From positions 12,359 to 76,358 of the forward strand of contig CAZGMJ010000021.1 of assembly GCA_964526785.1 (NCBI GenBank): DNA of 64,000 bases. The letters run 5' to 3'. The notes beneath the pieces are model-generated. The model made no database searches, was not told the origin of the DNA, and saw only the letters and a list, made by a program, of their open reading frames with translations. The translations under genes and the position numbers were made by a program. This stretch comes from CAZGMJ01 sp964526785. GTDB taxonomy: Bacteria > Planctomycetota > Phycisphaerae > Sedimentisphaerales > Anaerobacaceae. Numbering within the stretch: position 1 is the stretch's first letter; every line of letters begins with the position of its first letter. Of this stretch, positions 44,601 to 52,842 are shown piece by piece.

Positions 44601-46406
44601 CTCCGCGCCGACGGCACCAAATTGCACATATTGAAGACCGCCAGGGCGATAACCCTCAGACGGCAGAAATGCCTGATCGAAACATTCGTGGATATCAGCG
44701 ACCGCAAGAGAGCAGAGGACGCCCTGCAACTGGCCAAGCATGAGACCGAGCAGATCAATCTTCAATTGCAGCAGGCGATCGAAAAGGCGAATCTCCTCGC
44801 ACAGGAGGCGATGGCCGCCAACAAGGCCAAAAGCCAGTTTCTGGCCAATATGAGCCATGAAATTCGAACGCCCATGAACGCGATTATTGGCTTTAGCCGG
44901 ATGCTGGCCGAAGAGTCGCTCGGCCGGGAGCACACCGAATATGTGGACATCATCATTCAGAGCGCCCAGTCCCTGCTGACCCTTATAGACGACATTCTCG
45001 ATGTCTCGAGAGCGGAGGCAGGCAAGTTGAAGATCGAGATTACGCAGTGCCGGCTGGTGGACCTGTTGGGGCACGTCGAGTCCATGATGCGGCCGCAAAT
45101 AGCGGAAAAGGGACTGGATTTTCGAATTGTCAGATCCGAGGACGCTCCGGCGGTAATACGCACTGATCCGGCCAGACTGCGGCAATGCCTGATCAACCTC
45201 ATTAACAACGCAGCGAAGTTCACCGAGAACGGCCACATACATGTGCGGGTCCGCCCCAGTGAAGTAGATGGTATCCGGTTCGTTCGGTTCGAAGTGGAGG
45301 ATACCGGCATCGGCATTGAGCCGGAGAAGCAGGCCGCCATATTCGCTCCTTTCACACAGGCCGACGACAGCCATACCCGCAGGCATGGCGGCGCGGGACT
45401 CGGCCTGGCCATTACCGGCCAACTGAGCAAACTCCTTGGCGGTCGGATCTCCGTCGCAAGCGAACCGGGCAACGGTTCCACGTTCACACTCGAAATTCCC
45501 GTGGGCCCGGAGTCCTCAGAACTGCATATACTCGATGCCGAAGATGCGGTTGACGAGGCGCAAGGTGAAGATGCGAGAAGACAGAACTGCTCGCTGTCCG
45601 GGCATGTGCTCGTTGCCGAAGATACGCCAACCAACCAGTTGATCGTGCGAAAGATGCTGGAAAGGATGGGACTGAAGGTCACGCTCGTTGACAATGGGCA
45701 AAAGGCGGTCGACCAGGTTCTGCACGGCACCTTCGACCTTGTACTTATGGACATGCAGATGCCCGTCATGGACGGCTACGCGGCGGTCGGACAACTCCGA
45801 AAGGAGCATGTGGATATTCCCGTCATTGCCCTGACCGCAAACGCCATGGACGGAGACCGCAAGCGATGCATGGATGCAGGGTGCACGGACTATCTCTCAA
45901 AACCGATCGACAAAGAGCGGCTCACCGAGACACTCGCCACCTACCTGTCTGCGCATGACCGGGACTCCAGTTTTGCTGACAACGGCGATGAGGATGCATT
46001 GGGACAAGACGAGCCCGGTGATGGTTGCTGGGGTATTGTGGATTACAAGGAGTTGATTGGACGTGCTCTCGATGAGGAGATCGCCGCCGAGGTGATGAGC
46101 GTAAGTGTGGAGGACAATGCCGGTCGCCTGGCCGACGCGGTTGCCGCCCTCGAAGCAAATGACGCCGCGATGCTTGCCGAATCTGCGCACGCGATCAAGG
46201 GCTCTTCGCTCAGCGTGGCCGCTACCCGTCTGTCTGATGCCGCCGCCTGTCTTGAACAGGCAGCCCGCCATCAGAATCTGTCCGATGCTGCGGCGCTGCT
46301 TGAAAATGTCCGGGCCGAGTTCGAAGCCTTGCGCGCATACGTGTCCGATGCGAACTGGCTGGAGAAGGCGAAGCATGCGGCGTTGAATGCACCTGCGATT
46401 TCATGA
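41625..46406 (+). CDS. Hybrid sensor histidine kinase with heme-type, PAS, GAF and PocR sensors plus REC and Hpt
   Basis: The 1,593-residue protein contains, in order: a membrane helix (about 24-42); a periplasmic DUF3365/Tll0287-like domain with a c-type heme motif CLHCH (173-177); a second helix (about 228-248); HAMP; PAS (about 350-470); GAF (about 490-650); and a PocR ligand domain (about 705-870, VLERMRGLQPLLVGFCNCTG; SAARCVESDTVIANQLLEGQ). A second PAS with a Cys cluster follows (CHELMCPAAKGQCP). Then come HisKA with phospho-His1078 in SHEIRTPMN, HATPase with NLINNAAKFTENG and GLGLAI, a receiver with Asp1376 in LMDMQMPVMDG, and Hpt with His1522 in SAHAIKGSS. All phosphorelay residues are present. 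It is probably a redox or small-ligand sensor; its output partner is not encoded nearby. Confidence 0.93.
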   Translation: MSERKKSVSAALRLRRRIGTRFLCIVAALAIAFSGFVLLRTLSQSHRRTAQLLDRQAELALYFDLAIRDYVGRHVRPFAEEHVPAGDFVPEVMSTSYVARKVFERVRDRFPDYVIKFSSDNPRNPVNLATPEEMRIIHYFEEHPEAKHWSGQIEFSGSTYQAQFYPRRMRESCLHCHGDPADAPASLLARYGDQNGFHRKVGSVIALDTVAVPVDAYAASARRQTLMNSLVLIAGLVLLLGAIYWVFHVLVARRLVRIAGHFRQAMEERGDVRIGTVNDTGDDEIGVLARAFNALAVRLNDLYASLENRVSERTAELQEANQDLRKEILERQRAQTALRENESKYRTLFENSAVGVLLMTDVFVDCNEQACRIWGRPRDEIIGHSPIEFSPEFQPTGRSSKAAAREHLAAAEAGEAEFFIWRHLHRDGSVIDAEISLKTVRVDGQEMILATMRDVTQRQQAYREQADRLERVRKQQKAIVELAGYTVTDTADLTEVCRRITRLAAEAVDVDRASVWMWDAEGDMLRCVNVFDRQERRHDEGMTLCADDFPAYFKALEAGHAIDAHDARADSRTSEFTESYLQPLGISSMLDSMVRVRRRVVGVVCLEHRGKPRHWYDDEIAFGRAVADRVSQELLNAERTRAEEELRTSLNDLERLNAAMLGREKRILEMKNQVNVLCEQLGRSHVYGAAAEPDEPTGSGKKEQGCIDTRAVLERMRGLQPLLVGFCNCTGIAAAIIDRHGEVVVGANWQRICTHFHRQNPQSAARCVESDTVIANQLLEGQDVALYTCKNGLTDAATGIFVHGQHVANLFVGQFLLEEPDKDAFGRRSREYGFDEREYLDALAEVPVMDRTYVESLLKFLRTLANFVASMEQNWIEQNAANLELKEGRRAALSMMEDAEAARRRVEESQRALRESEQRMAMVLDSAPAGIVIINQDTHTIEYANPAAARMAGRGVDELTGRQCHELMCPAAKGQCPITDLHQSVDNSERMLLRADGTKLHILKTARAITLRRQKCLIETFVDISDRKRAEDALQLAKHETEQINLQLQQAIEKANLLAQEAMAANKAKSQFLANMSHEIRTPMNAIIGFSRMLAEESLGREHTEYVDIIIQSAQSLLTLIDDILDVSRAEAGKLKIEITQCRLVDLLGHVESMMRPQIAEKGLDFRIVRSEDAPAVIRTDPARLRQCLINLINNAAKFTENGHIHVRVRPSEVDGIRFVRFEVEDTGIGIEPEKQAAIFAPFTQADDSHTRRHGGAGLGLAITGQLSKLLGGRISVASEPGNGSTFTLEIPVGPESSELHILDAEDAVDEAQGEDARRQNCSLSGHVLVAEDTPTNQLIVRKMLERMGLKVTLVDNGQKAVDQVLHGTFDLVLMDMQMPVMDGYAAVGQLRKEHVDIPVIALTANAMDGDRKRCMDAGCTDYLSKPIDKERLTETLATYLSAHDRDSSFADNGDEDALGQDEPGDGCWGIVDYKELIGRALDEEIAAEVMSVSVEDNAGRLADAVAALEANDAAMLAESAHAIKGSSLSVAATRLSDAAACLEQAARHQNLSDAAALLENVRAEFEALRAYVSDANWLEKAKHAALNAPAIS

Positions 46407-46409
46407 GCT

Positions 46410-47564
46410 TCACCTTCGGGCGAACGAATTGCCCGGAAACTGTCGGATCAAACCCTTCAAACGCAGCGAGATCAAAGTGCTGTTCACGGTTCCCGCACCC
46501 AGCCCGGTCCGGGCGATAATCTCATCGATATGCGCCGGCTCCTTCGTCAAGGTCTCGTGAATCGTCCGTTCGTCGCCTTCAACCAGGGGACGCCTGCTGT
46601 CGAACAGGGTGGCATCCACCGCCTGCTCTGCTTCGGTAGCTTTGGCCTGTGCGTGTTCCTGCAGTTGTTCGCCCACATATCCCAGAGCTTCCATAACGTC
46701 CTCCACACCTTCCACCAGCCTTGCTCCCTGTTTGATGAGCAGGTGCGGCCCCCGGCTTGCGGGCGAATCCACTTTTCCGGGCACCGCCATCACTTCCCGG
46801 TTGTAGTCCAGTGCGGCCCTGGCCGTAATCAACGCACCGGACCGTGGCGGAGCATCGAGCACAATCGTACCGAGCGACAGTCCCGCAACGATTCGATTGC
46901 GCGGTGGAAAATTCTCCGCCCTCGGATCGGTCTCCATCGGCAGTTCGCTCAGGCACGCTCCCTGGCCTGCAATCATCCCGAAGAGCTTTCTGTTCTCCGG
47001 CGGAAAAACCCGCGCCAGGCCGCATCCCTGCACGGCGATAGTTCGTGCCCCGGCCGCCAGTGCGCCTTCATGCGCTGCGGTATCGATTCCCCGCGCCATA
47101 CCCGAGCATATGGTGAAGCCGGCTGCCCCGAGAAAATGCGCCAGCCGCGAGGCCTGCTCGGTTCCATACAGGCTGCATCGTCGCGAGCCGACGATCGAAA
47201 TCGCCAGAGCGTCCCCGCGATCCAGCGTGCCCTTGACGTATAACACAGGCGGCGGATCGTAAATCCGCCCCAGCAGCCGTGGATAATGCTGATCCTTCAG
47301 ATGCACCAGCCATACGCCGGCTTTCCGCGCCAGAGCCAGCTCTCTCTCAGCATCGAATTGCTCCCGCGTGGCCGCAATGCGTTCGGCCGTCTTGTATCCG
47401 ACGCCGTCAACCTTGGCCAACTGGCTCGCCGACGTGCCCAGGGCCGCTTCTGCCGAGCCGAATCGCTTCAGCAGCCTCGCAAATAGGACAGGCCCCACCC
47501 CATCGGCGTGGATGAGTTTGAGCCATTGATCGACGTTCGGTGAGTTCGCTGGAATCTCTGCCAT
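46410..47564 (-). CDS. dprA: DNA-processing protein DprA
   Basis: The 384-residue protein has an N-terminal helix-hairpin-helix or SAM-like region (GVGPVLFARLLKRFGSAEAA; KVDGVGYKTAERIA). The Rossmann DprA core follows: SIVGSRRCSLYGTEQASRLA, SGMARGIDTAAHEGALAAG, TIAVQGCGLARVFPPENRKL, FPPRNRIVAGLS, TARAALDYNREVMAVPG. A C-terminal winged helix ends it (HIDEIIARTGLGAGTVNSTL). DprA loads RecA on incoming single-stranded DNA during transformation. ATG 47564 has GAGG 8 nt upstream; an in-frame extension to 47675 lacks support. It converges with the hybrid kinase gene, only 3 nt separating the stops. Confidence 0.95.
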   Translation of the reverse strand: MAEIPANSPNVDQWLKLIHADGVGPVLFARLLKRFGSAEAALGTSASQLAKVDGVGYKTAERIAATREQFDAERELALARKAGVWLVHLKDQHYPRLLGRIYDPPPVLYVKGTLDRGDALAISIVGSRRCSLYGTEQASRLAHFLGAAGFTICSGMARGIDTAAHEGALAAGARTIAVQGCGLARVFPPENRKLFGMIAGQGACLSELPMETDPRAENFPPRNRIVAGLSLGTIVLDAPPRSGALITARAALDYNREVMAVPGKVDSPASRGPHLLIKQGARLVEGVEDVMEALGYVGEQLQEHAQAKATEAEQAVDATLFDSRRPLVEGDERTIHETLTKEPAHIDEIIARTGLGAGTVNSTLISLRLKGLIRQFPGNSFARR

Positions 47565-47911
47565 CGCCTTATCCTCAATAGACCTTGGTTTTGTGTAATG
47601 TAGCATCGTGCGGCCGAACGTCAAGGCAATTTCTCGATGCTGTGCAGATGCAATCATGCGCTGAACGTACATCAAAGTCGTACAATCGCCGTCTGCCGCC
47701 GAGACTCCAAAACGCAGCCGTCTCTTCGGGCCGCGAATGCTGATTCGATCCGATCTTTCACCTTGAAAAGCACGAAAGTCTACACTTTTTTCTTTGAAGT
47801 CCCTGAGCCTTCAGTGGTACATTGAAAGGCGAGATTTCGACGCGGTCCCGCTTGTTGTGCGAGAGCGAGTTCGCATGGCTTCTTTGCCAACCTATAGAGA
47901 AAGGTTCCGCC
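47565..47911. other. Divergent intergenic region between dprA and the prepilin-like gene
   Basis: The 347-nt stretch has no gene. It contains the dprA promoter (47597-47624). AAAGG 7 nt before ATG 47912 is the ribosome site of the prepilin-like gene, but I could not identify a convincing plus-strand promoter. Confidence 0.5.
47597..47624 (-). promoter_or_regulatory. Sigma-70-type promoter for dprA
   Basis: On the minus strand TTGACG (47624-47619) and TACATT (47602-47597) are 16 nt apart. The predicted leader before ATG 47564 is about 25 nt. Confidence 0.55.
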
Positions 47912-48823
47912 ATGAAGAACGACACAGGTGCGCCCGGCGCCTTTACGCTCATTGAACTGCTCGTGGTAATCGCCATCATCGCAGTATTGATGGCCATCCT
48001 GACTCCCGTCATTCAGCGCGTGCGGCATCAGGCTCGTTCGGTCGCATGTCAGTCCAACCTGCGCCAGTGGGGTACGATCTGGGCCGCCGCCGTCGCCGAG
48101 AACAACGGCCAATTCCCTCAACCCGTCCCGGATGATTGGCGGTGGTGGGGATACAGAGGATGGTACGACGGCTTTCGCGGTTGGGGGTGGGGCTGGGGAC
48201 CGTATTGGGGTTGGGGATCCTATGGCTACGAAGGTCCTGACCAGATCGAACAAACCAAGGGAATTCGCGTTTGCCCGATGACCCGCATCCCCGAATTGGC
48301 CGAACGGATCGATGAGGCCGCCTGCACCGTTGGCGGAACGTTCCTGGCCTGGAAGCTTGCCTCTTGGAAGCCGGTGACCCTGGCCAACGAGATCGTCGGT
48401 AGTTATGCTGCGAATCATTGGGCCTGTGCACCGCATCCGGACTGGGAGTGGAAAGAATACGAATGGTTCTGGAAGTCGCCCGATATCAAAGGGGCGAATC
48501 GCGTGCCTCTGCAACTGGATTCCTGCATGCCCTGGGGAGGGTGGGGCTACCATAGCAAATACCTGCCGCCTCCCGAGTGTGATGCGGTCCCCGATGCCAC
48601 CGTGATGGGGAAGACGGACTGGCGCTATTCCTCGTGCATCAATCGACATGATGGTTGCGTCAACGGCGTATTCATGGACTATTCGGTGCGCAAGGTGGGG
48701 CTCAAGGAACTGTGGACCCTCAAATGGCATCGACAATACGACACACGTGGACCGTGGACAAAGGCCGGCCGCGTCAGACCGGAAGACTGGCCCGTCTGGA
48801 TGCGGAGTTTCGAGGACTACTGA
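47912..48823 (+). CDS. Prepilin-type H-X9-D protein with a Trp/Gly-rich insertion
   Basis: The 303-residue protein has a type IV prepilin-like leader (MKNDTGAPGA) followed by FTLIELLVVIAIIAVLMAIL; cleavage would be after Ala10. The RVRHQARSVACQSNLRQWGT block and the late NRHDGCVNGVFMDY (an H-X9-D, with Tyr replacing the usual Gly) mark the planctomycete 'prepilin processing-associated H-X9-DG' group, numerous pseudopilin-like proteins linked to a type II-like secretion or pilus apparatus. Residues about 76-108 form an unusual W/G/Y-rich stretch (9 Trp in 26 residues), and Trp is frequent throughout. It is first in a same-strand run with the TAG-interrupted gene and the Spy-like gene. Confidence 0.85.
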   Translation: MKNDTGAPGAFTLIELLVVIAIIAVLMAILTPVIQRVRHQARSVACQSNLRQWGTIWAAAVAENNGQFPQPVPDDWRWWGYRGWYDGFRGWGWGWGPYWGWGSYGYEGPDQIEQTKGIRVCPMTRIPELAERIDEAACTVGGTFLAWKLASWKPVTLANEIVGSYAANHWACAPHPDWEWKEYEWFWKSPDIKGANRVPLQLDSCMPWGGWGYHSKYLPPPECDAVPDATVMGKTDWRYSSCINRHDGCVNGVFMDYSVRKVGLKELWTLKWHRQYDTRGPWTKAGRVRPEDWPVWMRSFEDY

Positions 48824-49002
48824 ACCGAACCCCGGCTGAAGGGAGTATTTGCAATGGCTAAGCCGGCACGCAAGCAGACAGGCGTGATATGCTTTCTGTC
48901 ACTTGCACTCGACGCTCGCCGGCCGTGCATTACCCGAAGATCGCCCTCAACGTGCAACTTCAGCGATTTCGAATAGATACGTTCAGCCCAAGGAGGCGCA
49001 CA

Positions 49003-50715
49003 ATGAGCAAGCATGTAATTTCGCTAAACAGCATATTGTTCCTTCTGATCGGGCTCGGTGCTCTCAACCAGGCTCATCTCCACGATTCGGTGCAGGCTGA
49101 GCATTTGCCGGTGTTGCGCCATCTTGTGAACGAGGGCTCAGCGGATAGCGTGAGCGGGGTCGGGCAGATAGGTGGACCGGCGGACGTTAAGTAGGACAAG
49201 CAAGTCGCCAGTCTCTTCAAAGTCCGTTGGCTTTCGATCAACTACAACGGCCGGATCGTCAAAGGACCGGCATTGCTCGCGGACCCGGGATGCAGTGTAT
49301 CGAATAGGACCGGCTCGCTGCGCTGTGAGATACGGGTGCGTGAACATGAGAAGGTTCTGGGTATCTACGGGCAGGCCATTGTGGATGAGCTTACGGATAG
49401 CCGGGGCCGCGAAGTTGATGTCAGTCGGCTCCAGCCTCATCCGGATTATGCGCGCTATGACCCGACGGACTACCGAACCAAACTGGAGCGGCCGTCCAAA
49501 CTCGTCATTTGGGAAGGACAGATGCGAGTGCGCATGAATATGCCACTTAGAAAGCGGCATTGGCCCAAGCCCGTCCTGGACGCGACCAGCTATCTGGGAA
49601 TACAACTCGATGTCGGCATGCCCGAGTGGGTCCAGGAGAAGATCAGCCGCATCAAGGCCCACTTCTATGTCCTCATGGCCGAATCATTCGAGTATGTTGA
49701 CGTGCCGTTCAAGCCCAGCAGCAACTGGACGCGTCTGACACCGGAGGTAGAGGTCCGGGTGGCGAAAGCCGTGACTTCCGGACAACAGTATAGCTTCGAC
49801 ATTGAAGTACGTCCGCAGCAGGACGCCTTGAAGAAATGCCGAACCATCGAAGACGATCCGCCCGAGCGGTTGGTGGTTTCTCGCCTGCTTCTTAAGGACG
49901 AGAAGAATCAGGGCACCGGTACTCGTCCCAATTCCCTCGGTCGCCCCACGCGTGGACGGCGAGGTCGTGTGGGTCGGCGCAAAGGCCTGCCATGCTCTGT
50001 CGGTGGTAACGGCTTTGGTGGCAGTCCAGTCAATGCGCCGGTCACAAGAATTCGCTACGTCATAGCTGTCAATCCGACGCAGTACAAAGTTCCGTTCGAA
50101 CTGGAGAACATCCCTCTGCCAACCGGTCCAAGACCCACGTTCGAATCCATGAGAGACTTCAAACTCTCATCTGTCATGGCCGAGCAATTGCAGAAGTATG
50201 AACAGCCGAGGCTATCGCGAGAAGAAAAGAGGGAGATGTGGAAGAGGGAGAATGAAATCGCTGGCAAGTACCTGCAAGAGATGTACGCACTCGAAGTGAA
50301 CAGGCGGCAGTGGGAAATCATCAAGCGAAAGCTGGAGAATGTGGACCGCCTGCGGGCCCGGGCGGCCTGCGGCACAAGTTTTGAAATGTATCGTTTGCCG
50401 GGCGCCACCGGGCCGCCATTTCCCAATCCCAGATACATGCACGAATGGGGCTGGAAATGGCCGGAACGTTGGACGAGCAGGGCTCCGGCCGAGCTTTCCG
50501 AGGGCGAACGGATTGTCAAAGAGCTTATCGAGCTTATCGATCGCAACAACCCGAATGCCGAGCAGTTACAGCAGAAGATCGATGCCTTGCGAGACTACAG
50601 GCACCGGATGAGAATCGAACTCGCTCAGGCGATCGATGACCTGCGTGAAGGATTGACGATTCGTCAGCAGGCCGCGTTGGCGCTGATAGGGTGGTTCAAC
50701 GAAGGCACCGAGTGA
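49003..50715 (+). pseudogene. Secreted-protein gene interrupted by one in-frame TAG
   Basis: AGGAGG 6 nt before ATG 49003 starts a frame with a signal peptide (ISLNSILFLLIGLGALNQAH). The frame stops at TAG 49192-49194 after 63 codons. The same frame is then open from 49195 to the TGA at 50715, and its translation looks like protein straight after the stop (DKQVASLFKVRWLSINYNGR). Restored, the gene would be about 570 codons: signal, beta-rich middle, and a charged helical C-terminus (EGERIVKELIELIDRNNPNA) like the Spy/CpxP-like end of the next gene. The downstream part could also start at TTG 49273, which has AAAGGA 6 nt upstream, but would lack a signal peptide. TAG is an ordinary stop elsewhere in this window. 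A nonsense mutation, readthrough or sequencing error are all possible. Confidence 0.75.
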
Positions 50716-50724
50716 GAACGCAGT

Positions 50725-50758
50725 CGGTCCGGTTGGCGTGCGGCACGTGCCCGGACCG
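50725..50758 (+). repeat. GC-rich hairpin between the interrupted gene and the Spy-like gene
   Basis: CGGTCCGG (50725-50732) and CCGGACCG (50751-50758) form a perfect 8-bp stem around 18 nt that can pair further (GCGTGC with GCACG). There is no U-tract. It may be an intercistronic processing or attenuation structure. Confidence 0.5.
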
Positions 50759-50794
50759 GCACAATGACTGAACGGAAAAGGAAGGATAGTTGTC

Positions 50795-51406
50795 ATGGAG
50801 AAGCGAAGAACGATTCTCGCGGTAAGCGCCTGTTGTTTCATAATAGTCTGCACGGACCGAACGATGTGCCAACTGGCCGGCGGACCGACCGCAGCCTCGC
50901 TCAAACAGACACTAGACCAGTGGCCCGCCCGGGCAGAACAGCAGGAATCTGAAGAGTCGAGGAGATTGAACGAGGATTTCAAGGCCGTGCGTGCCGATCT
51001 GAAGAGGCAGGTACTCCGGATGGATCGCCGGCAGTGGCAACAGGCCGGGCCCGGGATTGCCAGGGCCTGGACTCTCCGCGCGCAGGCTCGTTTCCGCATG
51101 CATTCGGGAGTTTCGCGGAACATGAAGGGGGGACGATTCCGCTGGCAAAGAAGTTCACAAAACGCCCATGGCAGACGCGCCAAGAGGGTGGATCAGATGA
51201 CCGAGTGTGAAAGAGCCGCCGAAGAGTTGGTCGATCTCTTAGGAGACGAAAACGCAAATGACACGCAGATCAGGCGGAAGATGAATGCCCTGCACCACGC
51301 CAGAGCCAAAGCCGGTAAGGAACTTGCCAAGGCACGCCAGGAACTGCGCAAACAGCTTGACCCTCGCCAGCAAGCCATACTTGTTATGATGCGTGTCCTC
51401 GATTAA
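50795..51406 (+). CDS. Small secreted Spy/CpxP-like helical protein
   Basis: The 203-residue protein starts at ATG 50795 with AAGGA 8 nt upstream and a hydrophobic export segment (RRTILAVSACCFIIVC). The mature part is very basic and helical, with RLNEDFKAVRADLKRQVLRM, an Arg-rich middle, and a C-terminal helix pair (ECERAAEELVDLLGDENAND; LRKQLDPRQQAILVMMRVL). The L-x-P-R-Q-Q-A end resembles the LTxxQ motif of Spy/CpxP chaperone-like proteins. The same C-terminal pattern ends the interrupted gene upstream (GLTIRQQAALALIG), suggesting paired function. Specific role unknown. Confidence 0.72.
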   Translation: MEKRRTILAVSACCFIIVCTDRTMCQLAGGPTAASLKQTLDQWPARAEQQESEESRRLNEDFKAVRADLKRQVLRMDRRQWQQAGPGIARAWTLRAQARFRMHSGVSRNMKGGRFRWQRSSQNAHGRRAKRVDQMTECERAAEELVDLLGDENANDTQIRRKMNALHHARAKAGKELAKARQELRKQLDPRQQAILVMMRVLD

Positions 51407-51502
51407 CACCGGTTGAAAGTTGCTGCAATTACCGTCTCTGAACCGTAATTCCTTGTTCGTTAGTCACAACGACCGCTGTTCAGGACAACAAATGCTGACG
51501 CG

Positions 51503-52177
51503 CTACTGCTCAATCCGCTCCTGGTCATATACAATGGCCGGCTTGCCGCGCTGTCGGCGCATCTGGTCCTGCAACTCGCGCAGCCGCCGGGTCAATTCGT
51601 CGGCAAGCTGCTGGTTGTTCATCTCCTTTATGTGTTCGGGCGCAATCGGCGGGCCGTACGTCAGCCATACCTTGCCCGGCTTGAACATCTTCCGCCCCCG
51701 CGGCCAGCACTCGAACGCCCCGTCCACCACCGTAGGCACCACGGTCGCCTTGCCGCGCCGACACAACAGTCCGAACCCCGGCTTGATCTCCGCGATCCGC
51801 CCGTCGCTCGTCCGCGTACCCTCGGGAAACAGACACACGCCTCTGCCCTGTTTCAGCCGCGAAATAATCTCCTTCATCGCCCCCAGATCCCCCTGACCCC
51901 GCTTGACCGGTATCGCGCTGAGCGAGCCGATCAGCCGTCCGAAGAACCAGTTCGTAAACAGCGTGTCGCGGGCCAGAAACGTCACCCTCCGCGGCAGACA
52001 CACCGAACAGAACACCGGATCGAGATAGCTCTGATGGTTGCACGCGATCACGAACGGTCCCGTCTGCGGCATGTTCTCCAGCCCACGTACCCGCAGCCGG
52101 AAAAAGGCGTACGACAGCAGCCGACACGTGCCGGCGATAAAATCGTACCACATCCCGCTGAGTTGCTCCTTCAGCAT
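51503..52177 (-). CDS. plsC: 1-acyl-sn-glycerol-3-phosphate acyltransferase
   Basis: The 224-residue protein carries the PlsC motifs in order: NHQSYLDP (catalytic H-x4-D), RVTFLARDTLF, the phosphate-binding FPEGTRTSDG, and VVPTVVDG. It acylates lysophosphatidic acid to phosphatidic acid at the membrane; an N-terminal hydrophobic part (MWYDFIAGTCRLLSYAFF) anchors it. ATG 52177 overlaps the cmk stop by 7 nt (ATGCTGA), so it is co-translated with cmk. A cmk-plsC order is common in bacteria. It is the last gene of the phosphatase-cmk-plsC operon. Confidence 0.93.
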   Translation of the reverse strand: MLKEQLSGMWYDFIAGTCRLLSYAFFRLRVRGLENMPQTGPFVIACNHQSYLDPVFCSVCLPRRVTFLARDTLFTNWFFGRLIGSLSAIPVKRGQGDLGAMKEIISRLKQGRGVCLFPEGTRTSDGRIAEIKPGFGLLCRRGKATVVPTVVDGAFECWPRGRKMFKPGKVWLTYGPPIAPEHIKEMNNQQLADELTRRLRELQDQMRRQRGKPAIVYDQERIEQ

Positions 52178-52842
52178 AACTTCTCCATGCATTCGAGTAA
52201 CCGCTCGACTACGCCTTCGATACTCAGTTCCGTGGTATCCACGACGATGGCGTCCGCAGCCGGCTTCATCGGGCCGACGGTCCGTTGCTCGTCACTGCGA
52301 TCCCGCTGCTCGATCGCCCGCTGAATCTCCTCCACGCTCTGCGTCTCGCCCGAAGCCTGCAATTCCGCATACCTTCTGCGGGCCCGCTCCGCGGCCTCGG
52401 CCGTCAAATAGAACTTGTACCGCGCATCGCTGAAAGCAACCGTCCCCTGATCCCGGCCCTCGGTCACGATCTGTTCGTGCTCGGCTGCAAACGCGCGCTG
52501 CATCTCCACCAGCGCCGCCCGCACTTTCGGCGCCCGAGCCGCATATTTCGCATGGGCCGTCACGTCGGGCCGGCGAATCGCGTCGTTGACGTCCTCTCCG
52601 TCGAGCCGGACCCGCATCGCGCCGTCCGCCGCATCGAACGCGAACCGGCTGTCGCGCATCACCGTCAGCATCGCCGCTTCGTTTTCCAGATCGATTCCCG
52701 CCCGCATGGCCGCCAGTGTCACTGCGCGGTACATCGCCCCGGTATCGAGAAACGCAGCCCCCAGTCGCCTGGCCAGCTGCCGGGCCACCGTGCTTTTGCC
52801 GCTTCCCGCCGGCCCGTCAATTGTCACTACCAGATTTGCCAT
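52171..52842 (-). CDS. cmk: Cytidylate kinase
   Basis: The 223-residue protein has the P-loop IDGPAGSGKSTVARQLARRL, LDTGAMYRAVTLAAMRAG, the CMP-site IVTEGRDQGTVAF and the lid RARRRYAELQASGE. It phosphorylates CMP and dCMP. The second-site motif is EGRDQGT where many enzymes have DGRDIGT, a modest variation. Start ATG 52842 has GGGGAG just upstream and lies within the last codons of the phosphatase gene (26-nt overlap). It is coupled upstream to the phosphatase and downstream to plsC. Confidence 0.95.
   Translation of the reverse strand: MANLVVTIDGPAGSGKSTVARQLARRLGAAFLDTGAMYRAVTLAAMRAGIDLENEAAMLTVMRDSRFAFDAADGAMRVRLDGEDVNDAIRRPDVTAHAKYAARAPKVRAALVEMQRAFAAEHEQIVTEGRDQGTVAFSDARYKFYLTAEAAERARRRYAELQASGETQSVEEIQRAIEQRDRSDEQRTVGPMKPAADAIVVDTTELSIEGVVERLLECMEKLC

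Noticed and set aside
43524..45422. Minus-strand 632-codon open frame opposite the hybrid histidine kinase
   Set aside because: No recognisable protein features; it lies antisense to the HisKA, PocR and ATPase domains.
49192..49194. Genome-wide TAG recoding (for example pyrrolysine)
   Set aside because: Other genes here, such as the lyase at 20602 and dgkA, end at TAG, and no recoding machinery is visible.
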